Assembly: GCF_900113315.1 (NCBI RefSeq)
Contig: NZ_FOZG01000002.1
Coordinates: forward strand, 1 to 64,000
Reading direction: 5' to 3'
Source of the DNA: Sphingomonas jatrophae
Lineage (GTDB): Bacteria > Pseudomonadota > Alphaproteobacteria > Sphingomonadales > Sphingomonadaceae
Length of the DNA: 64,000 bases
Under the pieces are notes generated by a model, which saw only the letters and a list, made by a program, of their open reading frames with translations, was not told the origin of the DNA and did no database searches. Position numbers and translations under genes: made by a program. Positions within the stretch are counted from its first letter, which is position 1. Each line of letters starts with the position of its first letter. Positions 27,407 through 36,748 of the stretch are shown in pieces.

Positions 27407-28768
27407 TCAACGCGCGCCGCCGCGGCTCACCTTCGCCAGCGCCGCCTGCGCCGCGGGCTGGCCGAGGCGGGCGATCGTCCTGATCGCATAGTTGAGCTGG
27501 AAATCCTCCACGCCCGCCTTCTTCAGCGTCTCCGGCGTGCCGGCGAAGCGGGGATCGGGCTTGGCGTCATCCTCCAGCACCTTGTCGTCGACCTTCGCCT
27601 CGTTGATCAAGTGGCGGCGGAGGTCCGCCTCGCGCAGGCGCGGACGCGACTTGTAGTCGGCATCGGACAGCTGCGGCACGATGATGTCCGGATCGATCCC
27701 GCCCTCCTGCACCGAGCGGCCCGACGGCGTGTAGTAGCGCGCCGTGGTCAGCCGCAGCGCCGTCTCCTCGCTGAGCGGCAGCAGCGTCTGCACCGATCCC
27801 TTGCCGAAGCTCCGCTCGCCCATCACGATCGCGCGGCGATGATCCTGAAGCGCACCGGCGACGATCTCGGCGGCCGAGGCGGAGCCGGCATCGACCAGCA
27901 CCACCATCGGCAGGCCGTGCGCCATGTCGCCGGGCTTGGCATAATAACGCTCGATGTCGCCCTTCTCGCGCCCGCGCTGCGAGACGATCTCGCCATGATC
28001 GAGGAAGGCATCGCCCACCTCGATCGCCTGATCCAGCAGGCCGCCGGGGTTGGAGCGCAGATCGACGACATAGCCGAGCGGCTGGCCGCCATTCGCCTTG
28101 TCGATCGCGGTCAGCGCCGAGCGCACCGCCTCGCCCGTCTGCTTGTTGAACGTGTTGATGTTGATGATGCCGACCTTGTCCTTGATCTCCCACTTGACCG
28201 GCTTCAGCGTGATGATCTCGCGCGTCAGCTCGACATCGAACGGCTTGTCGCGGCCGGGGCGGACGATGGTCATGCGCAGCTTCGTGCCGGGGCGGCCGCG
28301 CATCTTCTCGACCGCCTCGTCCAGCGTACCGCCGTAGATGAGCTGCCCGTCGAGATGGGTGATATAGTCGCCCGCCTTGATCCCTGCCCTGAATGCGGGC
28401 GTATCCTCGGTCGGCGTCACCACCTTCACCGCGCCATCCTCCATGCCGACGGTGAGGCCCAGGCCGCCATATTCGCCGTCCGTCTGCGTGCGCAGGTTGG
28501 TGAAATCCTTGGCGTCGAGATACGAGCTGTGCGGATCGAGGCTGGAGAGCATGCCCTCGATCGCGCCCTTGATCAGCGTCTTGTCGTCCACCTTGTCGAC
28601 GTAATCGGCCCGCACCTTCATGAACACGTTCATGAACTGATCGAGCTCGCGCGTCGTATCCTCGATCGCGCCGAACGAGGCGGTGGCGGCGGGCACGAGG
28701 GCGACCGCGGTGACGAGCATCGCCGGCTTGATGAGCGACCGGAAGTACGGCTTGAGCGGCTTGGCCAT
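27407..28768 (-). CDS. ctpA: S41-family carboxy-terminal processing protease
   Basis: 453 residues from ATG 28768. Signal or anchor: SLIKPAMLVTAVALVPAATA. An S41 N-terminal helical region is followed by a PDZ domain (about 95-175: GGLGLTVGMEDGAVKVVTP, AFRAGIKAGDYITHLDG). The catalytic domain has the Ser in LVDAGSASAAEIVAGAL and the general-base Lys in GERSFGKGSVQTLLP, as in Tsp/CtpA. It removes C-terminal tails of periplasmic proteins, including cell-wall hydrolases, and lies directly downstream of envC, a hydrolase activator. The longer reading frame upstream is not part of the protein. Confidence 0.95.
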   Translation of the reverse strand: MAKPLKPYFRSLIKPAMLVTAVALVPAATASFGAIEDTTRELDQFMNVFMKVRADYVDKVDDKTLIKGAIEGMLSSLDPHSSYLDAKDFTNLRTQTDGEYGGLGLTVGMEDGAVKVVTPTEDTPAFRAGIKAGDYITHLDGQLIYGGTLDEAVEKMRGRPGTKLRMTIVRPGRDKPFDVELTREIITLKPVKWEIKDKVGIININTFNKQTGEAVRSALTAIDKANGGQPLGYVVDLRSNPGGLLDQAIEVGDAFLDHGEIVSQRGREKGDIERYYAKPGDMAHGLPMVVLVDAGSASAAEIVAGALQDHRRAIVMGERSFGKGSVQTLLPLSEETALRLTTARYYTPSGRSVQEGGIDPDIIVPQLSDADYKSRPRLREADLRRHLINEAKVDDKVLEDDAKPDPRFAGTPETLKKAGVEDFQLNYAIRTIARLGQPAAQAALAKVSRGGAR

Positions 28769-28871
28769 GGGACGAACGGCTTTCGGGAGAGGGGTATCGG
28801 GCGAGGCTATCGGAGTTTGCCGTGGCAGGGCAAGCATATCGCGCCTGAGCGGCGGCTGAACGGCGGGCAAC

Positions 28872-30032
28872 TCACCCCGCTGCCAGCGCCAGCGCGTCCA
28901 CCGGGCGATCATGGCGGCGAAGCTCCAGCGTGATCCGCGGCTCCTCCGCCGGCGCGCGGCCGAGCGGGGCACCCGCGGCGATCCGGCCGCCCGCCCGCAC
29001 GCTGGCGGAGGCGAGTCCGGCGACAAGCGTGGTCCAGCCGCCGCCATGATCGAGGATGACGATGGCGCCGTAGCCGCGGAACGGCCCGGCAAAGGCGACG
29101 CGCCCGGCGGCGGGCGCGACGATGCGGGCGGAGGGTGCGGTGGCGATGGTGATGCCCTTGGCGCGCACGCCGGAGCGCGCCGTCTCGCCCAAGCCCGTCA
29201 CCACCCGGCCCGCGACCGGCAGGCGATAGCCCCCGGGCGGGCCGGCCGGCGCGGGTGCGAGCGCCACCAGACCCGGCAGAGGCGGCCGCAGCGCGGGGCC
29301 GGGCAACGAGCGCAGGCGCGCGCGCACCTCCGCCTGCACGCCCAGTTCCTCCATCAGATCGACGATGTCGCGCGCCTTTTCGCCGAGCGCGGTGGCACGA
29401 TCGATCTGGAACAACGCACCATCGGCCAACTGCACCGCCCGCGCCCGCGCGCCGGCCTCCAGCCTGGCGAGCGCGGCGCGTTCTTCGCCCAGGCGCGCCT
29501 GCCCTGCACCCAAGGTCGCCGCGGCGGCGGCCGCCTGCATGGCGAGGCGGTCCGCCTCCGCCACCTCCGCCCGCAGTGCCGCAGTGCGCGCCTCCACCAC
29601 CGGCAGGCTGGCGGACAGCAAAGCGCGGACGTGGATCACGTCGTCGACCGAGCCCGGCTGCACCAGCGCAAAGCCGGGCGGCCGCCGCGCCAGCGTCTGC
29701 AACGCCGCGGCAAGCCTGGCGAGCGGCGCACGCCCTTGCGCCAGCCGCGCCCGCTGCGCCGCCCGCCGTGCCTCGACGATGGCGACGCGTGCACGCGCCG
29801 CATCGATCTCCGCCTCGGCCGAACGAATCCGCGCGCCGACGGCCCGGACCTGCGCGGCGAGCCGTGCGGCCTTGCCCTTGGCCGCACGGGCCTCCCGCTC
29901 AAGCTCGGCCGAGCGCTGCTGCGCCGCTGCCGCCGCGCGCTTGGCCGCGATCAACGCGCGCGCCTGCTCCGCGATGGTCTGGCCGAGCGCGGGCGCCGCG
30001 ACCAGCAGCAACAGGGCGGCGGCGCGGCGCAT
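28872..30032 (-). CDS. envC: Murein hydrolase activator EnvC
   Basis: 386 residues: signal peptide (RRAAALLLLVAAPALGQ), a long coiled coil (about 18-230) rich in Ala, Arg and Glu, then a LytM/M23 domain from about 265. The domain reads as a degenerate peptidase: the zinc-binding His-x-Asp is replaced (GVRAKGITIATAP), and the HxH strand is ILDHGGGWTTLVAGL, with the second His lost. Inactive LytM domains are normal for EnvC, which binds FtsEX and activates amidases at the division site. Its ATG overlaps the rlmH TGA by one base. Confidence 0.93.
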   Translation of the reverse strand: MRRAAALLLLVAAPALGQTIAEQARALIAAKRAAAAAQQRSAELEREARAAKGKAARLAAQVRAVGARIRSAEAEIDAARARVAIVEARRAAQRARLAQGRAPLARLAAALQTLARRPPGFALVQPGSVDDVIHVRALLSASLPVVEARTAALRAEVAEADRLAMQAAAAAATLGAGQARLGEERAALARLEAGARARAVQLADGALFQIDRATALGEKARDIVDLMEELGVQAEVRARLRSLPGPALRPPLPGLVALAPAPAGPPGGYRLPVAGRVVTGLGETARSGVRAKGITIATAPSARIVAPAAGRVAFAGPFRGYGAIVILDHGGGWTTLVAGLASASVRAGGRIAAGAPLGRAPAEEPRITLELRRHDRPVDALALAAG

Positions 30033-30454
30033 CAGCCTTCGCGGTGATAGGGATGGCCGGCGAGGATGGCGGTGGCGCGGAACAACTGCTCGGCCAGCAT
30101 CGCCCGCGCCAGCATGTGCGGCCAGGTCGCGCGGCCGAACGCCAGCAGCATGTCCGCACCCGCCCGCGTCTCGGCATCATGCCCGTCGGCGGCGCCGATC
30201 AGGAAGCGCGTTTCGCGTGCGCCCGCATCGCGCCAGCGGCCCAGCCGCTCGGCAAAGGCGGCGGAGCCGAGCTGCTCGCCCGCCTCATCCAGCGCGACGA
30301 TGCGCGCATCGCGGTCTAGCGGCGGCATCCGCCCGCCGGTGTCGGGCAGCTCGGTCAGCCGCGTCGGCCAGGCGATGCGCTTCAGATAGCGATCGACCAG
30401 CTCCGCCTCGGGCCCGCCCCGCAGGCGCCCGCGCGCAACGATGTGGAGCAGCAC
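30032..30454 (-). CDS. rlmH: 23S rRNA (pseudouridine1915-N3)-methyltransferase
   Basis: 140 residues from a GTG. A SPOUT-fold methyltransferase with the SAM-knot segments ARIVALDEAGEQLGS, FLIGAADGHDAE and a C-terminal LAEQLFRATAILAGHPYHR. That C-terminus (HPYHR) is diagnostic for RlmH/YbeA. It methylates Psi1915 in helix 69 of 23S rRNA. Neighbours are rsfS upstream and envC downstream, the usual rsfS-rlmH pairing. Confidence 0.96.
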   Translation of the reverse strand: MLLHIVARGRLRGGPEAELVDRYLKRIAWPTRLTELPDTGGRMPPLDRDARIVALDEAGEQLGSAAFAERLGRWRDAGARETRFLIGAADGHDAETRAGADMLLAFGRATWPHMLARAMLAEQLFRATAILAGHPYHREG

Positions 30455-30472
30455 GCGGGCAGCGTCAGGGGA

Positions 30473-30877
30473 TCAGTGCGCCGTCGATGTCGGGGTCGGC
30501 GCCTCGCCGAACGCCCACATCCGCTCCAGATTGTAGAAGGAGCGCACCTCGGGCCGGAACAGGTGGACGATCACGTCGCCCGCATCGATCAGCACCCAGT
30601 CGGCCGCGGGCAGGCCCTCGATCCGCGCGGTGCGGCGGCACTCCTGCTTGATCCGCTCGACCAGCTTGGTCGCCATGGAGGCGACCTGCCGGGTGGAGCG
30701 GCCGGAGGCGATCACCATGTGATCGGCAATGGTCGACTTGCCGGCGAGCGGGATCGAGACAACCTCCATCGCCTGATCGTCGTCGAGCGAGGAGAGCACC
30801 AGCCGGTGCAGCGCCTCGACGGAATCCGGCTCGGCCGCCTGGGAGGCGTCGGGAGCGGCGGAAGGGGAAACGGGCAG
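30473..30877 (-). CDS. rsfS: Ribosomal silencing factor RsfS
   Basis: 134 residues if translation begins at the CTG at 30877. This start is preferred because AGGAG lies 7 nt upstream and the family's N-terminal helix (SVEALHRLVLSSLDDDQA) would be lost from the next candidate, GTG at 30799. An in-frame TGA bars any start further upstream, and no ATG exists in between. RsfS domain motifs: IPLAGKSTIADHMVIASGRS, VERIKQECRRTARIEG, DWVLIDAGDVIVHLFRPE, RSFYNLERMW. It binds L14 and blocks subunit joining in starvation. Eleven bases separate the CTG from the nadD stop. Confidence 0.9.
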   Translation of the reverse strand: MPVSPSAAPDASQAAEPDSVEALHRLVLSSLDDDQAMEVVSIPLAGKSTIADHMVIASGRSTRQVASMATKLVERIKQECRRTARIEGLPAADWVLIDAGDVIVHLFRPEVRSFYNLERMWAFGEAPTPTSTAH

Positions 30878-30884
30878 AAGGACT

Positions 30885-30889
30885 CTCCT
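30885..30889 (-). promoter_or_regulatory. Shine-Dalgarno supporting the CTG start of rsfS
   Basis: AGGAG on the minus strand, overlapping the nadD stop codon (30888-30890) and 7 nt from CTG 30877. Confidence 0.6.
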
Positions 30890-31520
30890 AGATGATGGTC
30901 CGGCGCGTCACCCGATCGCGCAGGGCCTTGGGGGTTGCTTGTTCGTGCCAGTCTGGATGGCGCGCGCGGAAGGACGTGGCGGATCGGGGGTCGGGCTGGA
31001 AGTGCAGCAGCACGAGCGCCGGAAGACTCCATCTCGCCCATTGATCCGCACGGGCGGCGGGCCGGACATAGCGCCGCAGCCAGCCCATCGCGGGCGCACG
31101 ACGAGCGGCGGCATCATAACCCGGACGCGCAATCACCGCAACCGCCAGCCGCCGCGCGATGCCGCGCCAGTCCCGCCAGCGGTGGAACTGGGCGAGATTG
31201 TCCGCCCCCATCAGCCAGATGAACTGGACGTGGGGATAGCGGCGGACGAGCTGCGTCAGCGTTTCCACCGTATAGCGCGTGCCCAGCCGCGCCTCGATCG
31301 TGGTCGGCCGGATCGGCAATCCCCGCGCCGCCCTGACCGCCGAGGCATAGCGTGCCGCCAGCGGCGCCATGCCGGCCCTGGGCTTCAGCGGGTTGCCCGG
31401 CGACACCAGCCACCACACCTCGTCGAGATCGAGCGCCTCGAGCGCGAACCGGCTGATCCCGCGATGCCCGCCATGCGCCGGGTTGAACGATCCGCCGAGC
31501 AGGCCGACACGGCGGGTCAT
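30888..31520 (-). CDS. nadD: Nicotinate-nucleotide adenylyltransferase
   Basis: 210 residues. It forms NaAD from NaMN and ATP, an essential NAD step. Motifs: GLLGGSFNPAHGGHRG with the HxGH nucleotide-binding motif, WLVSPGNPLKP, FIWLMGADNLAQFHRWRDW and the C-terminal SATSFRARHP equivalent of ISSTxIR. The ATG at 31520 overlaps the stop of the toxin-like gene (ATGA, 31517-31520), so its translation is coupled to the toxin frame. rsfS follows directly. Confidence 0.96.
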   Translation of the reverse strand: MTRRVGLLGGSFNPAHGGHRGISRFALEALDLDEVWWLVSPGNPLKPRAGMAPLAARYASAVRAARGLPIRPTTIEARLGTRYTVETLTQLVRRYPHVQFIWLMGADNLAQFHRWRDWRGIARRLAVAVIARPGYDAAARRAPAMGWLRRYVRPAARADQWARWSLPALVLLHFQPDPRSATSFRARHPDWHEQATPKALRDRVTRRTII

Positions 31521-31795
31521 GCGCGGTCCTGCGCGGTGTGGTGCACCTGGAGAATGGTGATGCCATCACGGGTGACGCGATAGGTGAGGCGGAACGGCAG
31601 CTTGGGAATACGCCACCGGCGGACAGACGGCGCAGGAGTCGGTGATCCCATTTCAGGAAAGTCGAGCAGCCCGGACGGCGCCTGGAAGATGTCCGCAATG
31701 ATCCGTTCAGCCAAACCCGGATCGACGCGGCTATAATAGGTCACGATTTCCCGCAGAGCCCTGCGCGCCGGCGCAGCCCAGAGAATGTCGCTCAA
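31517..31795 (-). CDS. ParE/RelE-family toxin
   Basis: 92 residues from a TTG that overlaps the antitoxin stop (TTGA, 31792-31795). The fold signature of ParE/RelE toxins is visible: WAAPARRALREIVTYYSRVD (N-terminal helix pair), FPEMGSPTPAPSVRRWRIP and LPFRLTYRVTRDGITILQV (beta strands), then a terminal His-rich helix start. ParE members poison gyrase and RelE members cut mRNA; sequence alone does not separate them here. It lies directly upstream of nadD with a 4-nt overlap, an unusual place for such a gene. Confidence 0.86.
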   Translation of the reverse strand: MSDILWAAPARRALREIVTYYSRVDPGLAERIIADIFQAPSGLLDFPEMGSPTPAPSVRRWRIPKLPFRLTYRVTRDGITILQVHHTAQDRA

Positions 31796-32046
31796 TCGGC
31801 TGGCCGGCCCGCGACGATCGCCCGCAACTCCGCGATCATCTCCTCATGCGTCACGTAATCGCCGCGCGCGACGGCGGCGTCCGCCTCGTCCAGGTCACGC
31901 CAGAACGCTTCCTGTTCCTCGACATATTGCCGCAGGATGTCGCCCGCAATCTCGCCGGCAGCGCGGCCGCTGCGCGCAGCGAGACGGTCCAACCTGCCGG
32001 CGACGCCGTCATCAACCTGGGCAGCGATGGAAACCATCTTCGTCAT
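31792..32046 (-). CDS. Ribbon-helix-helix (CopG/ParD-like) antitoxin
   Basis: 84 residues from ATG 32046. The N-terminus MTKMVSIAAQVDDGVAGRLD begins like a ribbon strand, followed by helices RLAARSGRAAGEIAGDIL and a charged C-terminus (EAFWRDLDEADAAVARGDYV, then HEEMIAEL) typical of antitoxin toxin-binding tails. It overlaps the toxin start by four bases. The combination antitoxin first, toxin second, 4-nt overlap is the standard type II module. Likely autoregulatory, as in relatives. Confidence 0.85.
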   Translation of the reverse strand: MTKMVSIAAQVDDGVAGRLDRLAARSGRAAGEIAGDILRQYVEEQEAFWRDLDEADAAVARGDYVTHEEMIAELRAIVAGRPAD

Positions 32047-32078
32047 GCCCGCCAAGCTATGCCCTGCCCTGCCACGCA

Positions 32079-33347
32079 TCAAGGCCGCAGCTGGCCGTCG
32101 CCGCGCACCTGCCACTTGTAGGTGGTCAGTCCTTCCAGCGCGACGGGCCCGCGCGCGTGCAGGCGGCCGGTGGCGATGCCGATTTCGGCGCCCAGGCCGA
32201 ACTCGCCGCCATCGGCGAACTGGGTGGAGGCGTTCCACATGACGATGGCGCTGTCGACCTCTGCGAGGAAGCGTTCGGCCGCGGCCGCATCCTCGGTGAT
32301 GATGGCGTCGGTGTGGTGCGAGGCGTGGGCTTCGATATGCGCCAGCGCGCCGTCCAGCCCATCGACGAAGGCGACGCTTGCCACCGCATCGAGCCATTCG
32401 GTGTCGTAATCCTCATCCCCGAGCGGCGCGACCCGCCTGTCGAGCGAACGCACCTCGTCCGCGCCGTGCAGCGCGCAGCCAGCGTCGAGCAGCGCCGCCA
32501 CCAGCGGCGCGGGTGCGGGATAAGCCCGGTCGATCAGCACGGTCTCCGTCGCGCCGCAGACGCCCGTGCGGCGCATCTTGGCATTGACCACCAGCGCCTC
32601 GGCCTTCGCCGGATCGGCGGCGGCATGGACGAAGCTGTGGTTGATCCCGTCGAGATGCGCCAGCACCGGCACGCGCGCCTCGGCCTGCACGCGCGCGACG
32701 AGGCTCTTGCCGCCGCGCGGCACCACCATGTCAATCGTGTCCGCCGCGGTGAGCAGCGCGCCAACCGCGGCACGGTCCGCGATCGGCACCAGCTGCACCG
32801 CATCCTCGGGCAGGCCGGCCGCCGCCAGCCCGGCAGCCAGGCAGGCGTGGATCGCGCGGTTGGAGGCCCCCGCCTCGCTGCCGCCGCGCAGGATCGCGGC
32901 ATTGCCCGCCATCAGCGCCAGCGCGCCCGCATCCGCCGTCACGTTCGGGCGGCTTTCGTAGATGATCGCGATCACGCCGACCGGCACGCGCACGCGCGAC
33001 AAGGCGAGGCCGTTCGGCCGCACCGAGCGGTCGATCACCTGCCCCACCGGATCGGGCAGACCGGCCACCGTCTCCAGCGCCGCCGCGACGCCGTCCAGCC
33101 GCGCAGGCGTCAGCCGCAGGCGGTCGAGCATCGCGCCCGACAGGCCGCCCGCTTCCGCGCGCGCCACATCCTCGGCATTGGCGGCAAGCACCGCATCCGC
33201 CTGCGCGCGCAGCGCCGCGGCGGCGGCGGTCAGCGCGGCCGCCTTCGCCTCGGTTGGTGCGGTGGCGAGGATGCTGGCGGCGGCACGGGCGCGCTTGCCC
33301 ATGGTGGCGATCAGCGCGGCGGGATCGATGGGGTCACGGTCGGCCAT
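32079..33347 (-). CDS. proA: Gamma-glutamyl phosphate reductase
   Basis: 422 residues from ATG 33347. It reduces gamma-glutamyl phosphate to glutamate semialdehyde with NADPH in proline synthesis. Motifs: [43 protein letters not shown], and the catalytic Cys in [13 protein letters not shown]; the C-terminal [10 protein letters not shown] is also family-typical. No proB is in the window. It is the first gene of a minus-strand run; the antitoxin gene starts 32 bp downstream. Confidence 0.96.
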   Translation of the reverse strand: MADRDPIDPAALIATMGKRARAAASILATAPTEAKAAALTAAAAALRAQADAVLAANAEDVARAEAGGLSGAMLDRLRLTPARLDGVAAALETVAGLPDPVGQVIDRSVRPNGLALSRVRVPVGVIAIIYESRPNVTADAGALALMAGNAAILRGGSEAGASNRAIHACLAAGLAAAGLPEDAVQLVPIADRAAVGALLTAADTIDMVVPRGGKSLVARVQAEARVPVLAHLDGINHSFVHAAADPAKAEALVVNAKMRRTGVCGATETVLIDRAYPAPAPLVAALLDAGCALHGADEVRSLDRRVAPLGDEDYDTEWLDAVASVAFVDGLDGALAHIEAHASHHTDAIITEDAAAAERFLAEVDSAIVMWNASTQFADGGEFGLGAEIGIATGRLHARGPVALEGLTTYKWQVRGDGQLRP

Positions 33348-33394
33348 GCGCTTCCCGCTACCGCAAACGGCAAGGCGCTGATAGCGTGGCGTGC

Positions 33395-34546
33395 ATGGGC
33401 ATGGATCTCGAGGCGGCGGGCGATGCGGTGACGGGCGGGCTCGTCGCAGGCGCGGTGGAGAGGAAGCCATGGTGGCGTCCGACCCGGGCCAAGGCGACTG
33501 CGCATGAGTCTGATCATCACGCGCACGGCGCCTGCCTGGATTGCGGCACGCAGCTGATCGGTCCGCATTGCCACGTCTGCGGGCAGGCAGGGCATCTGCA
33601 CAGCACGATGGGCGGCTTCGCGCATGAGCTGCTGCACGGCGTCTTCCATTTCGAGGGCAAGATCTGGCGGACGCTGCCGATGCTCGCCTTCCACCCCGGC
33701 CAGCTCACCCGCCGCTACATCGATGGTGAGCGGACCAAGTTCGTCGGGCCGATGGCGCTGTTCCTCTTCTCCGTCTTCCTGCTGTTCGCGGTGGTTGCCA
33801 GCCTGCCCGCGATCAAGGGGGCGGAGGGCATGGCCGAGGGCCTCTCCACCGGCTTCGGTCAGGCGCGCGAGCAGATGGCGACAGGTGCCGCCAACCAGCG
33901 CCGGCTGATCGCGCGGCTCGAGCAGACGCGCGCCGCGCTCGCCTCCACCGGCGCGCCAACCGATGCGGTGGATCGCCGGCTGGCCAAGGCGCGCACCGAC
34001 CTGAAGGGCATCGAGAGCGCGGAGGCTGTCCTGCCCGGCCGCGGCGAGGCCAGCCCCAGGCTGACGACCAAGGTGCAGATGGGCGGACGACCCGCACCCG
34101 CGGACGTCAACAGCTGGTTCCAGGAGAGGATCGAGCACGTCCGCGAGAACCCCAAGCTGTTCCTCTACAAGATGAAGAGCGCGGGCTATAAATATAGCTG
34201 GGCGCTGATCCCGATCACCCTGCCCTTCATCTGGCTGATGTTCTTCTGGAAGCGGCGCTTCGGCCTTTACGATCACGCCATCTTCGCGACCTACTCGCTG
34301 GCGTTCATGTCGCTGCTGACGGTGGTGGTCAGCCCGTTCGCCAGCTATGGCTCGGGCATCGCGGTGCCGCTGTCATGGGCGGCGCTCGCCATCATCCCGC
34401 CGATCCACATGTATAAGCAGCTGCGCTACGGCTATGCGCTCGGCCGGATCGGCGCCGCGGTGCGGATGATGCTGCTGCTCGTCTTCGTCACCATCGCGGC
34501 GACCCTGTTCTCGCTGCTGCTCCTCTACCTCGGCGCGGCGGGCTGA
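33395..34546 (+). CDS. DUF3667-family membrane protein with zinc ribbon
   Basis: 383 residues from ATG 33395 (an in-frame ATG two codons later is possible). An N-terminal four-cysteine ribbon [20 protein letters not shown] matches DUF3667. It is followed by [21 protein letters not shown], the family's membrane entry motif. Predicted spans lie near 130-152, 262-282, 292-312, 320-340 and 355-380, separated by a soluble helical loop (about 160-245). Function of the family is unknown. Four bases separate it from the UdgX gene, so the two are probably co-transcribed. Confidence 0.82.
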   Translation: MGMDLEAAGDAVTGGLVAGAVERKPWWRPTRAKATAHESDHHAHGACLDCGTQLIGPHCHVCGQAGHLHSTMGGFAHELLHGVFHFEGKIWRTLPMLAFHPGQLTRRYIDGERTKFVGPMALFLFSVFLLFAVVASLPAIKGAEGMAEGLSTGFGQAREQMATGAANQRRLIARLEQTRAALASTGAPTDAVDRRLAKARTDLKGIESAEAVLPGRGEASPRLTTKVQMGGRPAPADVNSWFQERIEHVRENPKLFLYKMKSAGYKYSWALIPITLPFIWLMFFWKRRFGLYDHAIFATYSLAFMSLLTVVVSPFASYGSGIAVPLSWAALAIIPPIHMYKQLRYGYALGRIGAAVRMMLLLVFVTIAATLFSLLLLYLGAAG

Positions 34547-34550
34547 GCGG

Positions 34551-35948
34551 TTGCGCGTCGCGACGTTGGCCACGGAGGACGATTTCGACGGCTGGCGCGA
34601 TGCGGCGCGGTCGCTGGCGCTCGCCCGCATCGCCCCGGCCGACATCGTCTGGCAGGTGGGCGAGACGCCGGCCGACCTGTTCGGTGACGAGGCGGAACCC
34701 GATGCGCAGCCGGGCGCCCGCTTCAACGTGCCGCGCGCCTTCGTCGATCTCGCCCGCACCGCCATCCTGCACCGCGATCCCGAGCGGTTCGCCCTGCTTT
34801 ATACCCTGCTCGTCCGCCTGCTCACCGAGCCGCGGCTGATCGACGACCATGCCGATCCGCTCGTCCGCCGGCTGGAGGAGATGGCCAAGGCGGTGCGGCG
34901 CGACATGCACAAGATGCGCGCCTTTGTCCGCTTCCGCGAGCTGGACGAAGCCGGCGCCGCGCCGCGCTATGTCGCGTGGTTCGAGCCCGAGCATCATATC
35001 GTTCGCGCCAATGCCGATTTCTTCGCGCGCCGCTTCGCCGGCATGGCGTGGTCGATCCTGACCCCGGACCTGTCGGTGCACTGGGACGGCGAGGCTCTGT
35101 CCTTCGGCCCCGCCGCCACCAGGGCGGACGCCCCCGCCGGCGATCCGCTGGAGGAGACGTGGAAGACCTATTACGCCTCCATCTTCAATCCCGCCCGCCT
35201 GAAGGTGGGCGCGATGACGAAGGAGATGCCGAAGAAATACTGGAAAAACATGCCCGAGACCGCGTTGGTGGCCGGCCTGATCGCAGGCGCACAGGCACGG
35301 GAGAGCGGCATGGTCGAGGCATCGCACGCGGAAATCGGCGGCAATGCCCGCATCGCGTGGGAGGCGCTGCGCGAGGAGGCGGCCGGCTGCACCCGCTGTC
35401 CTCTCTACAAGCCCGCGACGCAGACCGTGTTCGGCGAAGGCCCGGTCGATGCATCGCTGATGTTCGTCGGCGAGCAGCCGGGCGATCAGGAGGATCTGGC
35501 GGGCCGCCCCTTCATCGGCCCCGCGGGCCAGCTGTTCGACCGCGCGCTGGCGGCGGCGGGCATCGATCGCGGCACCACCTACGTCACCAATGCGGTGAAG
35601 CATTTCAAGTTCGAGCCCCGCGGTAAGCGGCGCATCCACGCCAAGCCCGGCGGGCCCGAGATCGACGCATGCCGCTGGTGGATCGAGCAGGAGCGCGTGC
35701 TGATCCGCCCGCCCCTCACCGTCGCGCTCGGCGCCACCGCCGCGCGTTCGCTGCTCGGCAAGGTCGTCACCATCTCCGCCACGCGCGGGCGCGCGCAGAC
35801 GCTGGCGGACGGTGGCGAATGCTGGGTGACGGTGCACCCGAGCTTCCTGCTGCGCATCCAGGACAAGGCGCAGGCGGACGACGAATATGGCCGCTTCGTC
35901 GAGGATCTGACCGCGGTGAAGCAGCGTCTGGCCGCGCTCACGGGTTGA
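34551..35948 (+). CDS. UdgX-family uracil-DNA binding protein fused to DUF4130 (TIGR03915) domain
   Basis: 465 residues from a TTG. The N-terminal half (about 1-230) is DUF4130, the partner domain of the SplB-like radical SAM protein. The C-terminal half is a family-4-like uracil-DNA glycosylase: CTRCPLY, GEQPGDQEDLAGRPFIGP, then the UdgX signature loop KRRIH (Lys359-His363), and HPSFLLRI. In UdgX the loop His forms a covalent bond to uracil-derived abasic DNA, and here it is His363. Role: recognition or capture of uracil in DNA. The expected genomic neighbour is at 19998, not adjacent. Confidence 0.93.
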   Translation: MRVATLATEDDFDGWRDAARSLALARIAPADIVWQVGETPADLFGDEAEPDAQPGARFNVPRAFVDLARTAILHRDPERFALLYTLLVRLLTEPRLIDDHADPLVRRLEEMAKAVRRDMHKMRAFVRFRELDEAGAAPRYVAWFEPEHHIVRANADFFARRFAGMAWSILTPDLSVHWDGEALSFGPAATRADAPAGDPLEETWKTYYASIFNPARLKVGAMTKEMPKKYWKNMPETALVAGLIAGAQARESGMVEASHAEIGGNARIAWEALREEAAGCTRCPLYKPATQTVFGEGPVDASLMFVGEQPGDQEDLAGRPFIGPAGQLFDRALAAAGIDRGTTYVTNAVKHFKFEPRGKRRIHAKPGGPEIDACRWWIEQERVLIRPPLTVALGATAARSLLGKVVTISATRGRAQTLADGGECWVTVHPSFLLRIQDKAQADDEYGRFVEDLTAVKQRLAALTG

Positions 35949-35977
35949 GCGATCGCCGACGAAAGGCAGGAGACACC

Positions 35978-36745
35978 ATGAAGCAGACGGGTAACACGAT
36001 CCTCATCACCGGCGGCGGATCGGGCATCGGCGCCGCGCTGGCGCAGCGTTTTCACGATCTCGGCAATCGCGTGATCGTCGCCGGGCGGCGGCTGGAGGCG
36101 CTGGAGGAGACGTGCGCCGGGCGCGACAACATGGCGGCGATGCAGCTCGACATCGACGATGCCGCCGCGGTCGAAGCCTTCGCGCAGCGCCTGCTGACGC
36201 AGGAGCCGGGCTTTAACGTGCTGTTCAACAATGCCGGCATCATGCGGCTGGAGCCCGCCGACACGCGCCGCGATCTGGCCGCGACGGAAGCGACGATCGT
36301 CACCAACCTGCTGGGGCCGATCCGCCTGATCAACGCGCTGGTCGATCATCTCTCCGGCCAGCCCGATGCGGCGATCGTCAACGTGACGTCGGGCCTCGCC
36401 TTCGTGCCGCTGATCGATGCCGCTGCCTACAGCGCGACCAAGGCCGCGATCCACAGCTACACCGCATCGCTGCGCGAGGCGCTGAAGGGCCGCGTCGAGG
36501 TGATCGAGCTGGCCCCGCCCGGCGTGCAGACCGATCTCACCCCGGGACAGGCGAATCGCACCGCCTATCAGCCGCTCGACGAATTTGCCGACGAGGTGAT
36601 GACGCTGTTCGCCCAGGTGCCGACGCCGCCGGAGATCCTCGTCGAGCGCGTGCGCCCTTTCCGCAATGCCGAGGCCGAGGGCCGTTTCGACGAGACGCTG
36701 ACGCAGCTGAACGACTTCGCCCGCAAGGCGCGCGCGGGGAGCTGA
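35978..36745 (+). CDS. Short-chain dehydrogenase/reductase (DltE-like)
   Basis: 255 residues from ATG 35978 with GGCAGGAG upstream. Rossmann motif ITGGGSGIG, NNAG at about 82-85, catalytic Ser in VTSGLAFVP and YSATKAA supplying Tyr-x3-Lys. The family resembles DltE/YdfG-type oxidoreductases. Substrate unknown. Ends three bases before the convergent exonuclease gene. Confidence 0.85.
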   Translation: MKQTGNTILITGGGSGIGAALAQRFHDLGNRVIVAGRRLEALEETCAGRDNMAAMQLDIDDAAAVEAFAQRLLTQEPGFNVLFNNAGIMRLEPADTRRDLAATEATIVTNLLGPIRLINALVDHLSGQPDAAIVNVTSGLAFVPLIDAAAYSATKAAIHSYTASLREALKGRVEVIELAPPGVQTDLTPGQANRTAYQPLDEFADEVMTLFAQVPTPPEILVERVRPFRNAEAEGRFDETLTQLNDFARKARAGS

Positions 36746-36748
36746 AGC

